Assembly: GCA_026419785.1 (NCBI GenBank)
Contig: JAODTK010005591.1
Span: 62,001-126,000 of the forward strand
Length of the DNA: 64,000 bases
Direction of reading: 5' to 3'
Origin: Sclerodactyla briareus
Lineage: Eukaryota; Echinodermata; Holothuroidea; Dendrochirotida; Sclerodactylidae
Within the stretch, counting starts at the first letter, position 1, and the number at the start of each line of letters is the position of its first letter. Below, one piece after another: positions 13,040 to 25,299 of the stretch. The position numbers and the translations under genes were made by a program. A model generated the notes under the pieces. That model saw nothing but the letters and a program-made list of their open reading frames with translations, had not been told where the DNA came from and did not search any database.

Positions 13040-13360
13040 GAGCTCAATGATATTAAAATGCATGCCATCTTTCGATCCTCATCTCCAATATAACTTCATC
13101 AAAAAATTGCAGCACTCATATCATTTCTATACTTGGAGAAATTTGTGACCATCGGCGGATTTTCGAAACATCCGGCCGGCCACAACATATGTCTATGTTG
13201 CGCTACATGGACCTATTCCCGAAATAAGAATGTTTCCATAACACTATCGTTTCAACATTTTTTTCCAATTGGTCGTTTTTGTATATCAGTCAATACAATA
13301 GATTACTACAGTATGGGTATAACTTCGTGGCTGGGAAATGAGATCGGAAATACAGGCTGA
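13040..13360 (+). repeat. Dispersed repeat, copy 1
   Basis: This stretch aligns over roughly 300 bases, in the same orientation, with 43316-43615. Shared anchors include atgccatc(t)ttcgat, tctatacttggagaaa versus tctatttggagaaaa, gacctattc(c/a)cgaaat, and tttttatcagtcaatac with the following tatgggta. Neither copy has a coding signal, so it is probably an unclassified interspersed repeat. Confidence 0.7.
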
Positions 13361-13489
13361 ATTGAACTTTGTAAGAGTGAGTGAAAGAGGTATTTATGTT
13401 CAGTTATTATATGCTCGATTTATCATTTCGGTATTTCTTCAAACAAATGTTTCTACTCCCAGCTCAATTCAACGCCCGCATCCCTGCAC

Positions 13490-13580
13490 AGTGGCGGGCT
13501 GACCGGGAGGGGGGGGGGGGGGCATTGAAAAAAAGAAGGGGGCAACTCTTGTTTAGCCCCCCCCCCCCCCCCTCATTTTG
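13490..13580. repeat. Facing poly-G and poly-C tracts after a cagtggcgg terminus
   Basis: The sequence cagtggcgggctgaccggga is followed by 14 G (13509-13522), about 35 bases of spacer, then 16 C (13557-13572). The cagtggcgg start is typical of the ends of several invertebrate DNA-transposon families. The G and C tracts could pair as a hairpin. No transposase or opposite end is visible. Confidence 0.5.
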
Positions 13581-13619
13581 CCGAGTTTTCAGAAAACATT
13601 CAATTTAATGTATTTAATT

Positions 13620-16600
13620 GCTATTGCCTGATTGCTTAAATTAATATCCAACATTTCTACGAATACTCCGTGAATACTCTGGAGGCTATGTATAGCATAT
13701 AGTCATCTTCCAATTGCATAGTTTGGCGGTCCCGTAATGCCGTAATGTGATACTCGTGAGCAGAAGCCTGTACTGCGCGTCCATCGGTTTGACCTATTCA
13801 CTACTTCGGAAAGCGATGAACACTCACGGAGGGATAGATAAACATTTTGACGTATGCTAGTCTCCGTTGGGCCGATATTGTCCTATGATCATATGTCAGC
13901 CAAAATTAGTGTACACAACTGAAATCCCACATCTGACGTTAGGTAAATGCAGCGAGTAAATTCAAAATGCAAAAATCTACGTGGCGGTTTGCATTGAGAA
14001 TTGGAGTTCCACATTATGTACCATAGCCCGTTGGTAATCTTGGCTCCAGAGCAACCCATCAAATCATATCGAGGTTCATGCTGTCAGACGTAGAGCCTAT
14101 TATTACTACTAAATAGACCTAAGTCAAGTGGCCATAAAATGAATTTAACAATTGCACACTTCTTTGTATATATAGGCTACATTTATTACGCATGGTGCGT
14201 ATATTTTGCTTGTATTTATTTCGCGGGTATTCCTTGTCACGTGATACGACGCTGAACTATTTCAAATTAATTCAAGACAAAACATTTTACTACTCATGCT
14301 GTGCTTCATTCCTCAGATGAGTTGAGAATATGTAAACATTAAGTAACTATTATGGAAAGTATCCTTTCTAAAAATGGTATGTAGTTTAGGTACAGTAAGT
14401 GTAGGCTAATTTCAGCAGACGAGCAAACCAAATTTAAAGAATAAAATTTCGGTGGATTCATCCCTCATCCCCGACAGGTAAGGATACTTTGTCATCATCT
14501 CAAATTTTGTCAATTTCAAATGTGTGTTTAATATGCTTAAGTATATGCACATGGGCATAGCTATACATTCACGAAACGACAGCGCAATTCCGTAACCTGT
14601 CCAACACTAGCAGACTGTACTAGAAAGGGTTTTTTTAATGTAAATAGGCAGATCAAATGAATTTCTTGTACGGAGTGACATTTTTTTTCATTCACTTGTT
14701 TACAACTTATATTCAAATTGCATTTTTTGCTCTGATTTGTTCTTGACATTCATGCAATTTCACACATGAGACCTGTATTTTATGCCTAGATATTTGTAGC
14801 ACCAGGCCACTCCGCAAATGTCGTTTCGGCCATTTAGAGGGCCTGGAAACCCCAAAATTTCAACCAAATTCCAACCATGGTGGCGCTACGCTCAGATAGT
14901 AAACAGTCACATTAGCCCCCCTCCCCAATCACATTAACATTCGCAGCCCTTTCCCTGCATCCAGGAACCCTGTCCATCCTTGACCCGCCCGCTGTTATAT
15001 CGCTGCCGCTCATATATACTGACCCATGGAATATGGCTGTTCGTATGGTTGATATTCTGTGTGTAAGGCACTCGGCACAGAATGGACTACGTGCCATCGA
15101 GTTATCTAGTGAAAGGCTCAACGTAATTACTCTGCATATAACATGATGCTCCGATGCCATCTCTTACTAACACACCGAATCGTATCCATTGGGTTTATAG
15201 CTATCAAAACCGGATCTATTCATTGAATCGAAACCGCATGCATCTGTTCGGGATAACTGGCCGTATAACCTTTCCATGACGGCTTCTTGTTCTGAACATG
15301 TTCCGAACATGACGTTCCCATATGCATTGCCTATCTACTGGAAACGTTTGTCAAGTGAGCCAGCAACCTGTTAGGTTGGGTTGGTTATCTGAACTGCTGA
15401 TTGACGGGAGTACGTGGAAAGGAGTGCAAAATGGGCCGTTCCAGTAAATGTATTAGGTTTTCAACTTGCAACCTGTTGATTACGCCGCAGAACAGCAGTG
15501 GGTTATCATCTAGGATAACTGGTTTGATGTAGAAGCAACAAAAGTGGTTCCATTTCCATGGAAGGGGGGGGGGGGGGGGGGGGAATTAGATGTTGAGTGT
15601 CAATAGATATTGGTAATATAGCTGACGGCCATATTTGGCGATGACCATGTAGTTTGTGAATGTGGAAAATGCTGGTTGAATATTCCTTCACCTGTTTTTA
15701 CAACGATACATTTGCAAGTCTGTGTTATGGTAATACCTGGAGTATGACATAGAAACATAAGCCAAGACATATAGTTCCTAGGGAAAATCACCATTAGTTA
15801 GCCCCCCCCCCCCCCACCTCGAGTGTCTTTGAATGATAACATTTCACAGATGGATTCCAAATTGGGTTTGGCCATAGAATGGATTAAATTACACAAATAT
15901 GCACTGTATGGCATTTCCCCCATGAATATTTTTTTCCACCTCTGATGCTTAACAGCTTCTAAGTTATGTTCCCCTCCTATGTACACACCAACCCCTGCCC
16001 AAACTGTTACAATGCCGACACTGTCATAAGTGACCTTGAGTTATCTATCTCGCTACCTGACGCCTGACGCCCCCCTCGGTTTAACTACTGTTCTTAGATT
16101 TGAATCAAATGCAATTGGACTATTCACTGAATTTGATGGGCAGGTACAATAATCATTCGCAGCTTTCATCTTCATTCATTCACAATAGTAGCCCTTGATG
16201 ATACACATCCACTTTTTGCTGAAAATTTAAAACCAAAGACTTTCGATATGTGGGTAGTTTATGAAATGTGCTAAAAAATATCTATAATATTGTGCCCAAA
16301 CGCAGTGCTATTGTCAGACATTTGGCATTTAATTTTGTCTCGATATGGATATATATCTCCCAAGTGCAATCGAACAGTCGCAGACAGGGACTAGTTTAGG
16401 TCAAACTGAATTAAATTTCATCATTTCTCTTCTCCATCTATTCTCTACCCTAGCTCGTTGTTTTTTGTAAACGCTACTGCTGTCAATAATCATTATTTTT
16501 AATAGAAGTATCAGGCCGAATCTAAACCTTATACTTGAGCCCCGGTGGCCCGATTCATTGTTTTCCTGACTGTAGCACACGAAAACTTTCCACACTCCCA

Positions 16601-16985
16601 ACAAATGAGCATATTTTCGGACTAGACCGCTTGGACCTTTTGAACCTAATCAGCAGATGTAGTTCATCACCCACTGATTGTTAAACGCCATCATAACACA
16701 TCTCTATAAACCATCTCTAACTGTACTAATTTCTGACGAAATCGCAATCAAAGCCACAGCTTATACGCTCGGGGAGACAGTTTTTTATGTTATGACTATT
16801 CGTAGCTAGTTCAAATGATCAACCCTGAGACCCTTGCCTTATGCAGTCATGATACTTTTGAACATTTTTTGTAGTTTTATGACTATACGGTACCTACTAT
16901 GCCCTCTCACTACGCGGACTCACATTCAATTGACACCTAGGGGTCATCGACCTTCTATTTGTAGACCGACCGATACCTTTTTCTC
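13620..16985. other. Intron or intergenic, nothing identified
   Basis: No exon with supporting splice sites was found. The stretch contains a run of 20 G at 15564-15583 and a run of 14 C at 15802-15815, about 220 bases apart and in inverted relation. An open plus-strand frame from about 14916 to 15150 has no recognised product. Confidence 0.5.
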
Positions 16986-17012
16986 ATCATATCGTGAATG
17001 ATTTTACCTTAC

Positions 17013-17213
17013 CATAATCTGGAGAGTCTATTGATTTTTTCGAGACATCTGAGGCAGTTTTCAGGGCTTGTTGCGAAGAATGTATAACCACACGCTCGTG
17101 ATACTGTGTTCCTTGAACTTCGAAATGCAGGTCAACTTGTTGACGTCGCTCTAGAACATCGCATTTATTGTTACAAATATCGTCTACAGAATTAGGGTTT
17201 CGAATCATATTTT
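17013..17213 (-). CDS. Exon resembling the post-HYR linker region of SVEP1-like proteins
   Basis: A 201-base minus-strand interval lies between a tgtag acceptor and a good donor (ATG|GTAAGG). It is open throughout, starts and ends in phase 1 and shows no frameshift. It encodes two spaced cysteines (ICNNKC), then ERRQQVDLHFEVQG, a histidine-containing stretch, and an amphipathic segment SSQQALKTASDVSKKSI ending SPDY. From memory, the pattern of a basic residue cluster, an amphipathic beta strand and then a Q-rich helix resembles the region of vertebrate SVEP1 (polydom) between its HYR-proximal sushi domain and its cysteine-rich ephrin-receptor-like repeats. I have not aligned it. It would splice in phase from the HYR-like exon above and into the CCP exon at 10951. 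Two alternative acceptors (exon starting at 17183 or 17150) are possible. Confidence 0.55.
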
Positions 17214-18236
17214 CTACAGCGATATCAGTTGAGGTTTCGAATACGTACCAGGCTATACCCATATTCAGTGGTCAAATAATTGCGTACGGAAATGATTGAA
17301 AAGGAAGTGTATTCCGTGATCACATTTCGATTGATGCTATTAATTTTTCTTCTCTTGTGTGAGCACCAATGCCAAGGCCAAATAACTGGGTGAATGCAAT
17401 GCCCTATACTGTAAATCAAAGTTTCAATCTCATCATTATCACATTATAAATACGCTCAAATTTGTCTCCGAGGGGTTTCCCGTCGACACCGGTGTTCAGG
17501 TTTCCTTACTGTACGGACAGCAATACTACAAAGATACAGAAGCCCGATCTTAACGGCCTCCCTTCGATAGTGCGTGCAACTGGTGAGCAACGACTCACCG
17601 AGTCACACCCTTGCCAGGTGATATGGGATCCTAAACCAACAACACCTGAAAATCTAGGCTATGCCACCGGATAACGCAGTTCGAGAACCCCCATCCTACT
17701 GAAAGGCTCTATGCAGTACCTATTATTTGTAATCCGGTCATATTATTGGTGATATATCTTGTAACTTTCAATATCCCGAGAAGGCGATGGACGAAGTGTG
17801 TACGTGCATGTTAACTTCGGAACTATCGCCCACTATCTGCAATTGAGGTCGGACAACTCAACAGATCCGTATTGTCGAAAAAAAAAAAACGAAGCCATCA
17901 GCGCTCTTCTCAAACTACCTATAATTATAACATTACAATTTGGGCACTTGAAGCTCACACAATGTTCAAAAGCTATTCCTACTGGAGTGTCAAAAAACCC
18001 ATTTCACACATCAAAGTCACGTACATCTGTGAATGTATCATTCAACGGAAAATAGAACAAGGTTTTGTAGCCTGTCATGTTTAAGACAGTGCAATACCGC
18101 CCATCCTGAGCAAACCAGCCTTTATATACTTCATACAATACCAACGCCGATTATGTAACACCTTCGTTCGGACATAAGTTGTTGCTGAGTTGGGAATATG
18201 AACAATGGAACAAATGTGCTGTAGGGTAAAACTTAC

Positions 18237-18445
18237 CATAGATTGTCAGCTTGATTTCTTCACATATTTGGCGCTACACTTCTTAAACGTTTGACCTCCC
18301 GTTGCAAAATCAACAACCGAATTGGCACCGCGATGTTCCAGGTTAACATTTACTACCTTCCTTCATCAGCGACGATTGTCCGCTTCGCCATTTGCATCTT
18401 TGAATACGGGTTCCTCCGCGTACAACGGAATCCATTGCGTGTAAC
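18237..18445 (-). CDS. HYR-like domain exon with in-frame stops (probable pseudo-exon)
   Basis: The interval is bounded on the minus strand by a cacag acceptor and a consensus donor (ATG|GTAAGT). In phase 1 it reads TQWIPLYAEEPVFKDANGEAD. It then meets two adjacent TGA codons, continues in the same frame as VNLEHRGANSVVDFATGGQT, and ends in a shifted frame as ICEEIKLTIYG. HYR (hyalin repeat) domains have W..P...D..G, then a G..F..G core, then C.F.I.V. The order and spacing fit loosely. HYR modules are Ig-fold-like extracellular domains abundant in echinoderm hyalin and in SVEP1-type proteins next to sushi domains, which matches its neighbours. The stops and frame slip mean either decay or sequence error. 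Confidence 0.45.
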
Positions 18446-20201
18446 CTGTGTCACGGGATGATGAGGTGTGAGTTAATGTTTTTCATCCATGTCGTGGTCC
18501 AACGACCCGACTCCTCGAGGGCGGGTGTGATGGAATGAATGGGTAGGGAAAAATACCCGATGCTAATGATTTCTCGTTATTTGAACATAACCTTCCTCCC
18601 GCCCTTAATGGACAATTTAATGAGGAGGCAAGTAGCTATTTTATATGTAGTCTTCATCACAGCACGTAGATTTCATTCAAAACGTCACAATTACTATTAC
18701 ATTATCGTTTTATTTTCAGTTTTCCTCCCAGAAAAAATTAGAATGTTTTCTGGGCTGCCAATGAACTCTTTTGCTGTATTGGATCAGTGAGTGCATGACG
18801 AAAGTCCTCTGTCAAACAAATTATATCGAAAGCAGTGACATGATTATATTTTGCTAAATTTCGAGTGATAATTGGTTAAAATATAATATTGAAAATAATG
18901 CTGTGAAGAGCTCAAGTGCCATCCCTAAAGTGCATGGTCACAAAATATCAACTTTTCATCATTTTGTTGGGGATGTTATCAAAAAAACAAATGGTCATTT
19001 AAATTTGCCAAAAAAACATGGACTTTGAAGGTATGATTTTTACCCTGACATAGGGCCCCTCGTGACTTCACGAGGGACCTTTCTGGGGCTAGATGTGTGG
19101 GCCTGAACTGCTCGTATCGCCACATGCTGGTCCGCAAAGATTGTTGAACATAGCCTCCCGAAATCAACCACTGGCTGGCGAAGAGTCCGCATGTTCCGAT
19201 TTTTGCGCGTCGCGTAGAAAGTAGCTAGGAGATCTGTACAGAAACAACGCGCACTCACGCGTCTGGTTTCTCTGAGGGTTCAAGGTTTTGGCGCGACGCT
19301 TTGTTAGCTCGTGGAATGTAGGACGGCGCTAACCTGCTCTTTGATGGCTTTCCAGAATATTTCATGTGCGATGTCTGGCCAATGCCTCATTTATAAACTA
19401 CTTTGACCATAACACGTAGTAACACCGTATAAAATTGCTTTTTTGTGACCGCATTAATGTAACGTACCAAATAGTCAATGAAATTTACAGAAATTCATTG
19501 ACCATTCTACTTTAAGCTGATTGACTTCAATTACCCTCCACTTCTTTCTGACTGTTGGATCAGACTGTTGGAGAGGATAGTCAGGTTAGAGATAATGAAG
19601 GAGGGGTTGTGCCGGATTTATATCCACATCCCATCGGATGGAAGACGAGGTAGTAGAGCCAATATTCATGTTCGTTTCTATGAATTACAGGATAATCGTA
19701 AATGATCAGCTATGGTTACCGAGTATATTATTGCCAACAATGCGTGATTGTCGTCATCTCGCGTGAGTTGTGCAGATGTCTTCAGGTTGCCTGATTCAAC
19801 CTATGTACGACAGATCATACTATATATTGAGGTTAACAACCACGCATGGAAGGAGTTCTTATGTTATTGGGTATAATTACCGATGCAAACATTACAGCGT
19901 GGGTTCAATCACTTCCTGGGAACCTAGGATAATGGGCCCTCAACACTTGTAGACTGGTAGAATGTAATATGATGAAGAGCTCTAGTAAAGATTGGCTATC
20001 AGATTTTAGTACATGCAGGGTTGTATCACTTCCAAAGACTAGTGACTGTACAAAAAATAGCCTGTCTTCAGATTTAATTCAACAGAGAAGTCAGAGACGT
20101 TAATTCGTCAACTGCCATTTCAAAAAGACACCCGAGGACCCAACCCGTCTCGTACGTCAACATATTTCGAAAATCTCTCTAGATGATCATGTACACGTAC
20201 G

Positions 20202-20235
20202 GTGTTATCTGTCGATTCAAGTTGACAGATAACAC
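20202..20235. repeat. Perfect 12-bp inverted repeat (hairpin)
   Basis: gtgttatctgtc (20202-20213) is followed ten bases later by its exact reverse complement (20224-20235). It could form a stem-loop. No poly-T tract or coding context assigns a role. Confidence 0.7.
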
Positions 20236-20826
20236 ATCACCGCCTTCATACAACAGGTGTTATGATGGCGTCCCCCTTGAACAGTAACATACAATGCCTC
20301 CCATATCCAGTGCTCACATTTACATTGCAATATAAAGTGAAGGGAATCGAACATCTGGACTACCCCTCTTCAAATCACGAAAACGCAGCATGATTTGGAA
20401 TGGAATCATGTTGCAATCAACACGATAAGGGAAAACGCGTTTGTGAGTCAAAGATCGGGGTATCGCCGGTAAAATAGGTTAACTTTTGAAAGAAACGAGA
20501 CAGCGAGAATACGATGAATCTGGTGGTGAGATATGGGTGATCATTCTTGCTCGTAAGGGCGTTTTTTAACAAGTCGTGTTTTAACAGGATAGAAAGGCCG
20601 TGCATCTAAACCCTGCGTGGTTCTACTATGAGCTGTACAACAGGAATATTGGGAGGAGGTTGGTTTTGTGCTGCCCCCCACTTCAATCACCCGTACATCT
20701 GTGGAATTATGTTCATTTTTTATCTTGATTCATGCATCAATGCAAAAAAAAGGAAGGAAGGGGCATTCATTTTCTTAACCTATTCGAAGACACAACGGTA
20801 CCCAGCCTATGACTTTCGGTACTTAC

Positions 20827-21023
20827 CAGTAAAGAACGTTAGGAAACCGTTCACTGCACTCGTCATCTATACAGGTGATAAACATCATTTCTCTTTCAAA
20901 TCCCACGAAGGTAGTGCGGCCATCCAGCCCAGGTTCTATCGTCTCATAAACGAATATAAGGTCTATCAGGTCACCCGATAGCTTCGTATATCGCCCTCCC
21001 CTGGAGTATTCCCAAGACTGGGA
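20827..21023 (-). CDS. Orphan exon, possibly first half of an Ig-like domain
   Basis: On the minus strand a ttag acceptor (or cag six bases later) and a perfect donor (CTG|GTAAGT) enclose 197 open bases. No stop occurs in the chosen frame. The product begins SWEYSRGGRYTKLSGD, then LIDLIFVYETIEPG, and ends with FEREMMFITCIDDEC and FPNVLYW. The hydrophobic-x-C strand followed about 15 residues later by V-x-Y-W resembles the B and C strands of an immunoglobulin-like fold, with the exon ending in phase 2 after the tryptophan. The partner exon (F/G strands with Y-x-C) was not found. It lacks a methionine near its start, as an internal exon would. The Ig assignment is tentative; coding status is better supported by the splice sites and the frame. 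Confidence 0.5.
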
Positions 21024-21225
21024 CTAAACATTAGACAATGAACATATTGACGTATGATCAAACGGAACAGTATCCTTTAGGTCGACTCTTTTTGTTAGAT
21101 CAATATTGAACACTGCTACTGACTGCTACTGCTGTGCTACTCCTACTACTCACTACAACTCCACTCCTCATACTGGCTAATACTACTACCACGTGCATTA
21201 CGGATACTAGCTATACTACTACTAA

Positions 21226-21425
21226 GGCTTTGTAGTTACCGAGTTACGTACTCTAATGAGTCGGACTCGAGTACGAATTACGTACTCGTACTCGTACTTG
21301 AGTACTGGGCCCTCAGTACTGTACTCATAACTCGTACTTGGACCTGAGGTACTCGTACTCGTACTCGTACCCGGGTCAGTGTACTCGGATCATAATGTAC
21401 TCGCCGGATCTGTACTCGTACTCAT
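21226..21425. repeat. Degenerate GTACTC hexamer field, copy 1
   Basis: Dense repeats of gtactcgtactcg and variants, preceded by cta/act triplets from about 21110. It contains an inverted segment (cgagtacgaattacgtactcg), so local foldback is possible because GTAC is self-complementary. ORFs rich in Tyr-Ser or Val-Leu here are artefacts. Confidence 0.9.
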
Positions 21426-22221
21426 ACCCGTACGAGTTCTTCATTGGTTGCGGTATTTCGCTCAATTTATCCTTGTTATAGGTTACACAAATTGAATAAA
21501 CCGAATTTTTCTCTCCTGCTGAACCGTCGGAGAGACTAGGAACTATTTTGTTGTTATTTTCTGTGTGTATTGTGGTGCGTGAGTGCCCACACTTTCTCTT
21601 AATAAGGACATCTACTGAACCCTGGAGGCCTAAATTCTCGATGACCATATTCTGCGTTTTGGTGTACTGATCTTATTAAATTTTGGCCACCAAGTTATGT
21701 GTATATGTCTAATTTGCCTTCCCTGTATGGTGAGTGAGGCCTGACTTGTGAACCGATAACCAATCCGCCCCGACATGGATGGACAGACCTAAGACTAGGT
21801 TTGTGCATTGCGTACCTCATAATGAGTATATAATCCGGTCCACTTTGGGGTGAGGTCGAAAGGTCATCACTGCGAGTCCTCATTATAACACTACACCAGA
21901 GGCGTACCGAGAGATTTGTCTTGGGGGGTGAGGTCGGAGTCGGTCCCAGGGGAAGTGTGAATAACGAATAAAGAGGCCTCGCCCTCCCTATTGACAAATG
22001 GATGCAATTTATAGGTCACACATTATTTGTGAATAACGGCTGTAACACTTATACCGAACCGTAAACCAGAAAAGCCCAACCCACATCCAAGAAAGAAGTA
22101 ACTTGATCCATTCAGGTGGGGCCCAGTATTGTGTAAACAGGCTAAAATTGGCCGAATATCCAGTTTTTCACAATTTTTCCAAAAAAAAAGAAAAAAAAAA
22201 AAACCTCATTTGAACTTTACT

Positions 22222-22690
22222 TTGCGACCTCAGATGACCTTTGACCTGAACTTCAGAAAACAATATGGATTTACCGTACTAATCAGTAGGGAACACACAC
22301 CAAGTTAGGAGTCAATCCTCCAGCCTCAGGTGGGGGTTCAAGTTATGTTTCATAGTAATATTGTCCACAATATACTTTCAACAATTCATTCTTTTTGAAC
22401 CAGAAATGAACCTGCTCTCTACATTGAAAACAGAGGGTACTTGTACTCCAGGCCCCCTGAGAAGAAAGCATGATGCCAAATTTCAGCTTGATCGAAGCAA
22501 TTGCAGTCCTGGAACTTATGTGTCGCACAGGTTCCCAACATCCTAGACACATATGGTGACCTTGGATGACCTATGACGTGGCCCTTAAACAATAGAGATC
22601 ATGTAGTACTTATCACGGGGAACACACATACCAAGTATGAGCTTATCTATCCAGGTGGGGTCGAGTTATCGTGTCCACAACCAGACGTCA
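22222..22690 (+). repeat. Two diverged units of a gaccttTGACC / GGGAACACACA dispersed repeat
   Basis: The first unit (about 22222-22345) and second unit (about 22553-22685) share the same order of blocks: a gacct(t/a)tgac box, an aacaata block, gggaacacacac, (c)caagt(a/t)(g)g, an aggtgggg box, and gttat. The unit pair is about 335 bases apart. I recall similar sequence as a widespread interspersed repeat in marine deuterostome genomes, but cannot name a family. Confidence 0.55.
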
Positions 22691-23074
22691 CATATATACA
22701 CACATACACACACGCACACACCACTGTCATGACTGCATAGATTCTTGGACTGTCGTCAAGGAATAAAAGGTGGTATTTCGTGTTAATTTTTGGTATTTGG
22801 TCATGGGGACGGGGGTCCGCCCCGGCATCCCCTGAGTACGCAACTGCACTACCCTCGACTTAGCCGCTAATCGCGACATGTGTATTCCGTGATAGGGGTA
22901 TACTCGACCATCAGGCCCATACTAGACGTCGCAATGCAATGAAAAGTTTGCCTACATGCTTCAAGTAGAGTCAAAAGGATATTGGCAAAACGCATTGATG
23001 TATTCGTTCAGTGCTCCCTCCTGGGCACTTGTTACACAACATGTTACACCACGTTTTTAATGACATTTTTAATG

Positions 23075-23265
23075 TAGCCTACTCGTACTCGTACTCATGA
23101 ACTTTGGACTCGTCACTCGTACTCGTACTCAAGTCCGTACTCGTACTCGTGTACTCGTACTCGTGTACTATCCAAATGGTGTGTACTCGTACTCGTACTC
23201 GTACTCAACGGTCATGTACTCGCTCATACTCGTCTCGGGCTGTGTACGTAGTACTCATACTCTGT
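23075..23265. repeat. Degenerate GTACTC hexamer field, copy 2
   Basis: A second run of actcgtactcgtactc repeats, in the same orientation as the field at 21226-21425 and about 1.65 kb away from it. Confidence 0.9.
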
Positions 23266-23269
23266 ACCT

Positions 23270-25290
23270 CTCATTTTGTCCTCCACTACAAGTCTGCTCA
23301 CTACCACAACTTTTCGCGATGGCGAAACGAAACTATAGGCGGACAGAGTTAATATGGACTATGTATTTTGTCTTTCATCCCGAAAACCAGATGAGTGTTG
23401 AGGCTTAGGATTTTATTGGACGTTTTTCTTCGTGTCCGTTTCGGGCAAGTAATCCGCAATCTTGTATCCAAAAATCCTTGTTCAGCATTGACCCACTCTC
23501 TACGGATCTTGCGTTGCAAGATTGGGTTCCGGATCATTATTTTGTGATATAATTATTGGGTGAACCATCTTTTTGAGCACTGGAAGAGATTCATTCATCC
23601 GCGTGCTCGACAACGTGAACGGGTACAATTTGACCAACCTCTACAAATCCATCAGCACATGCAGTGCGGCAAAATACTAATTGATTCCTCGACTTCTTTT
23701 AAAATTCAAGACGACTCCGGAACCAAATCCACAGCCCAAAACATGTTTTTATCCCTGAGAACCTAGTGTAAGTTTATCTTGCCTTTGTTCATCATAACTA
23801 AATCTCTGTCCAAAACGAACACACCAAAGTACTGTGGTCCCTCCCGATAACTGACGGTAAACTGCACACCATTGAACTTAAATAACGGAATAAAAGTTGT
23901 TCAAACTTTCACCTCCGTTGACCGAATAGACTTCCGACTTGACAAAAAACGGGGTCCCTATAAATCTCCAGAAAATTCATGGCCAATATGCATCAGTATG
24001 AGCTCACATCCATCTATATGAAGGTAAGTATTAATTTGAAACCTTTTCGAGTCTGCGACAAGAACTTTCGGGTGATCTTTCACTTGACCAAAACGACAAC
24101 AGGGCTAATGTTCTCAGGAAGATAGCATGAGAACCATGAACGAAAATAATAAACATTTATTAGGACAATGCGCACTAGAACACTTAGGATTGAACTTCAC
24201 TATCCATTTCTACCTTGTCGTTTATCATGTTTCCAAACAACGTCCCATACTCACATGCCAACGTAAATCGTATACACATCACTACTGCATCATATATTCC
24301 CCGTCTGACTTTCGGAAATAACAAAACCAGGAGCAAAATTCTAAAAAAACTTCAATCGTTTTGAATAGATGGCGACACTCAACATTAAGGCAAACGTGTG
24401 GTGACTGGCATTTAATAATAGTGTCAGTAGAAGGAGGACAGGGCAGTAATAACGATTCACTGGAGTAGAATTGCTGTTTGCCCTCTTCTAATCCGTATAG
24501 TCGCCTTTATCAATCCGTCCCCTTTTTGATGTCCACGGTTTTATATCTGTTTTAGTTCCACGAAATACCAATAACACTTGAAGATTGGATCGCCTAACTT
24601 GGACTATTGTTTTGCATTAATAACTAGCTATGAGGTGTAACTGTTCAAATCACACCCCCACAGCAGCGTACGTTTCACACACCTTGCACCTCGTCGTATA
24701 TCCAATCCAAGGCGGGCATCTTACCCCGTGTCCCCCCCCCGGAGTTCCTTGGTATCATGGTAGTTTGCTAAGTTTATCTCGCTGTACCGGTCCTCCTCCG
24801 ACGAATGCCCTTACCCTGATCATCCTCCATAGAAACATACGCCAAGAGCGACAGCAACCATCCAGAGGGATTTCACGATGACGAAACGAAAAGAATAAGA
24901 AAATGACTCACGAAGTACACTACAAAGCAACTGATGACGTAGCGAAGGTAACGGATTGTTGTATCATACACCTCTCCCACCACTTATAAAACTGGCTTAT
25001 TTATTGAGCCCTGTATAATACGCGGAAATGTCAAATGTGCTACTAGATTCTGTTTTCTTTTGATGGGTGGAGTCGAACGAGTCGAAATCCGCTCATTTGA
25101 TCCGTACGGTTGTGTCATTCTATTCAGTTCCGGTCAATTTGACCAGGGCTCTTTCAAGGTGAAAGCCTATATATGAGAGCTTAGATGCAAAAAAAAGGGC
25201 CGAAAGTTCCATTTAAACACTTCAAAAATGTTTCCATAAACTGGTTTTTTTTAAAAAAAAGAGATGGTGATGACCATGTGACATGACAGG
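23270..25290. other. No gene recognised
   Basis: A TATAAAT followed 17 bases later by an ATG with a 15-codon open frame and a consensus donor (AAG|GTAAGT near 24008) occurs on the plus strand at about 23960-24012. This is too short to call. The remainder is unassigned AT-rich sequence. Confidence 0.4.
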
Positions 25291-25299
25291 GTAGTTTAG

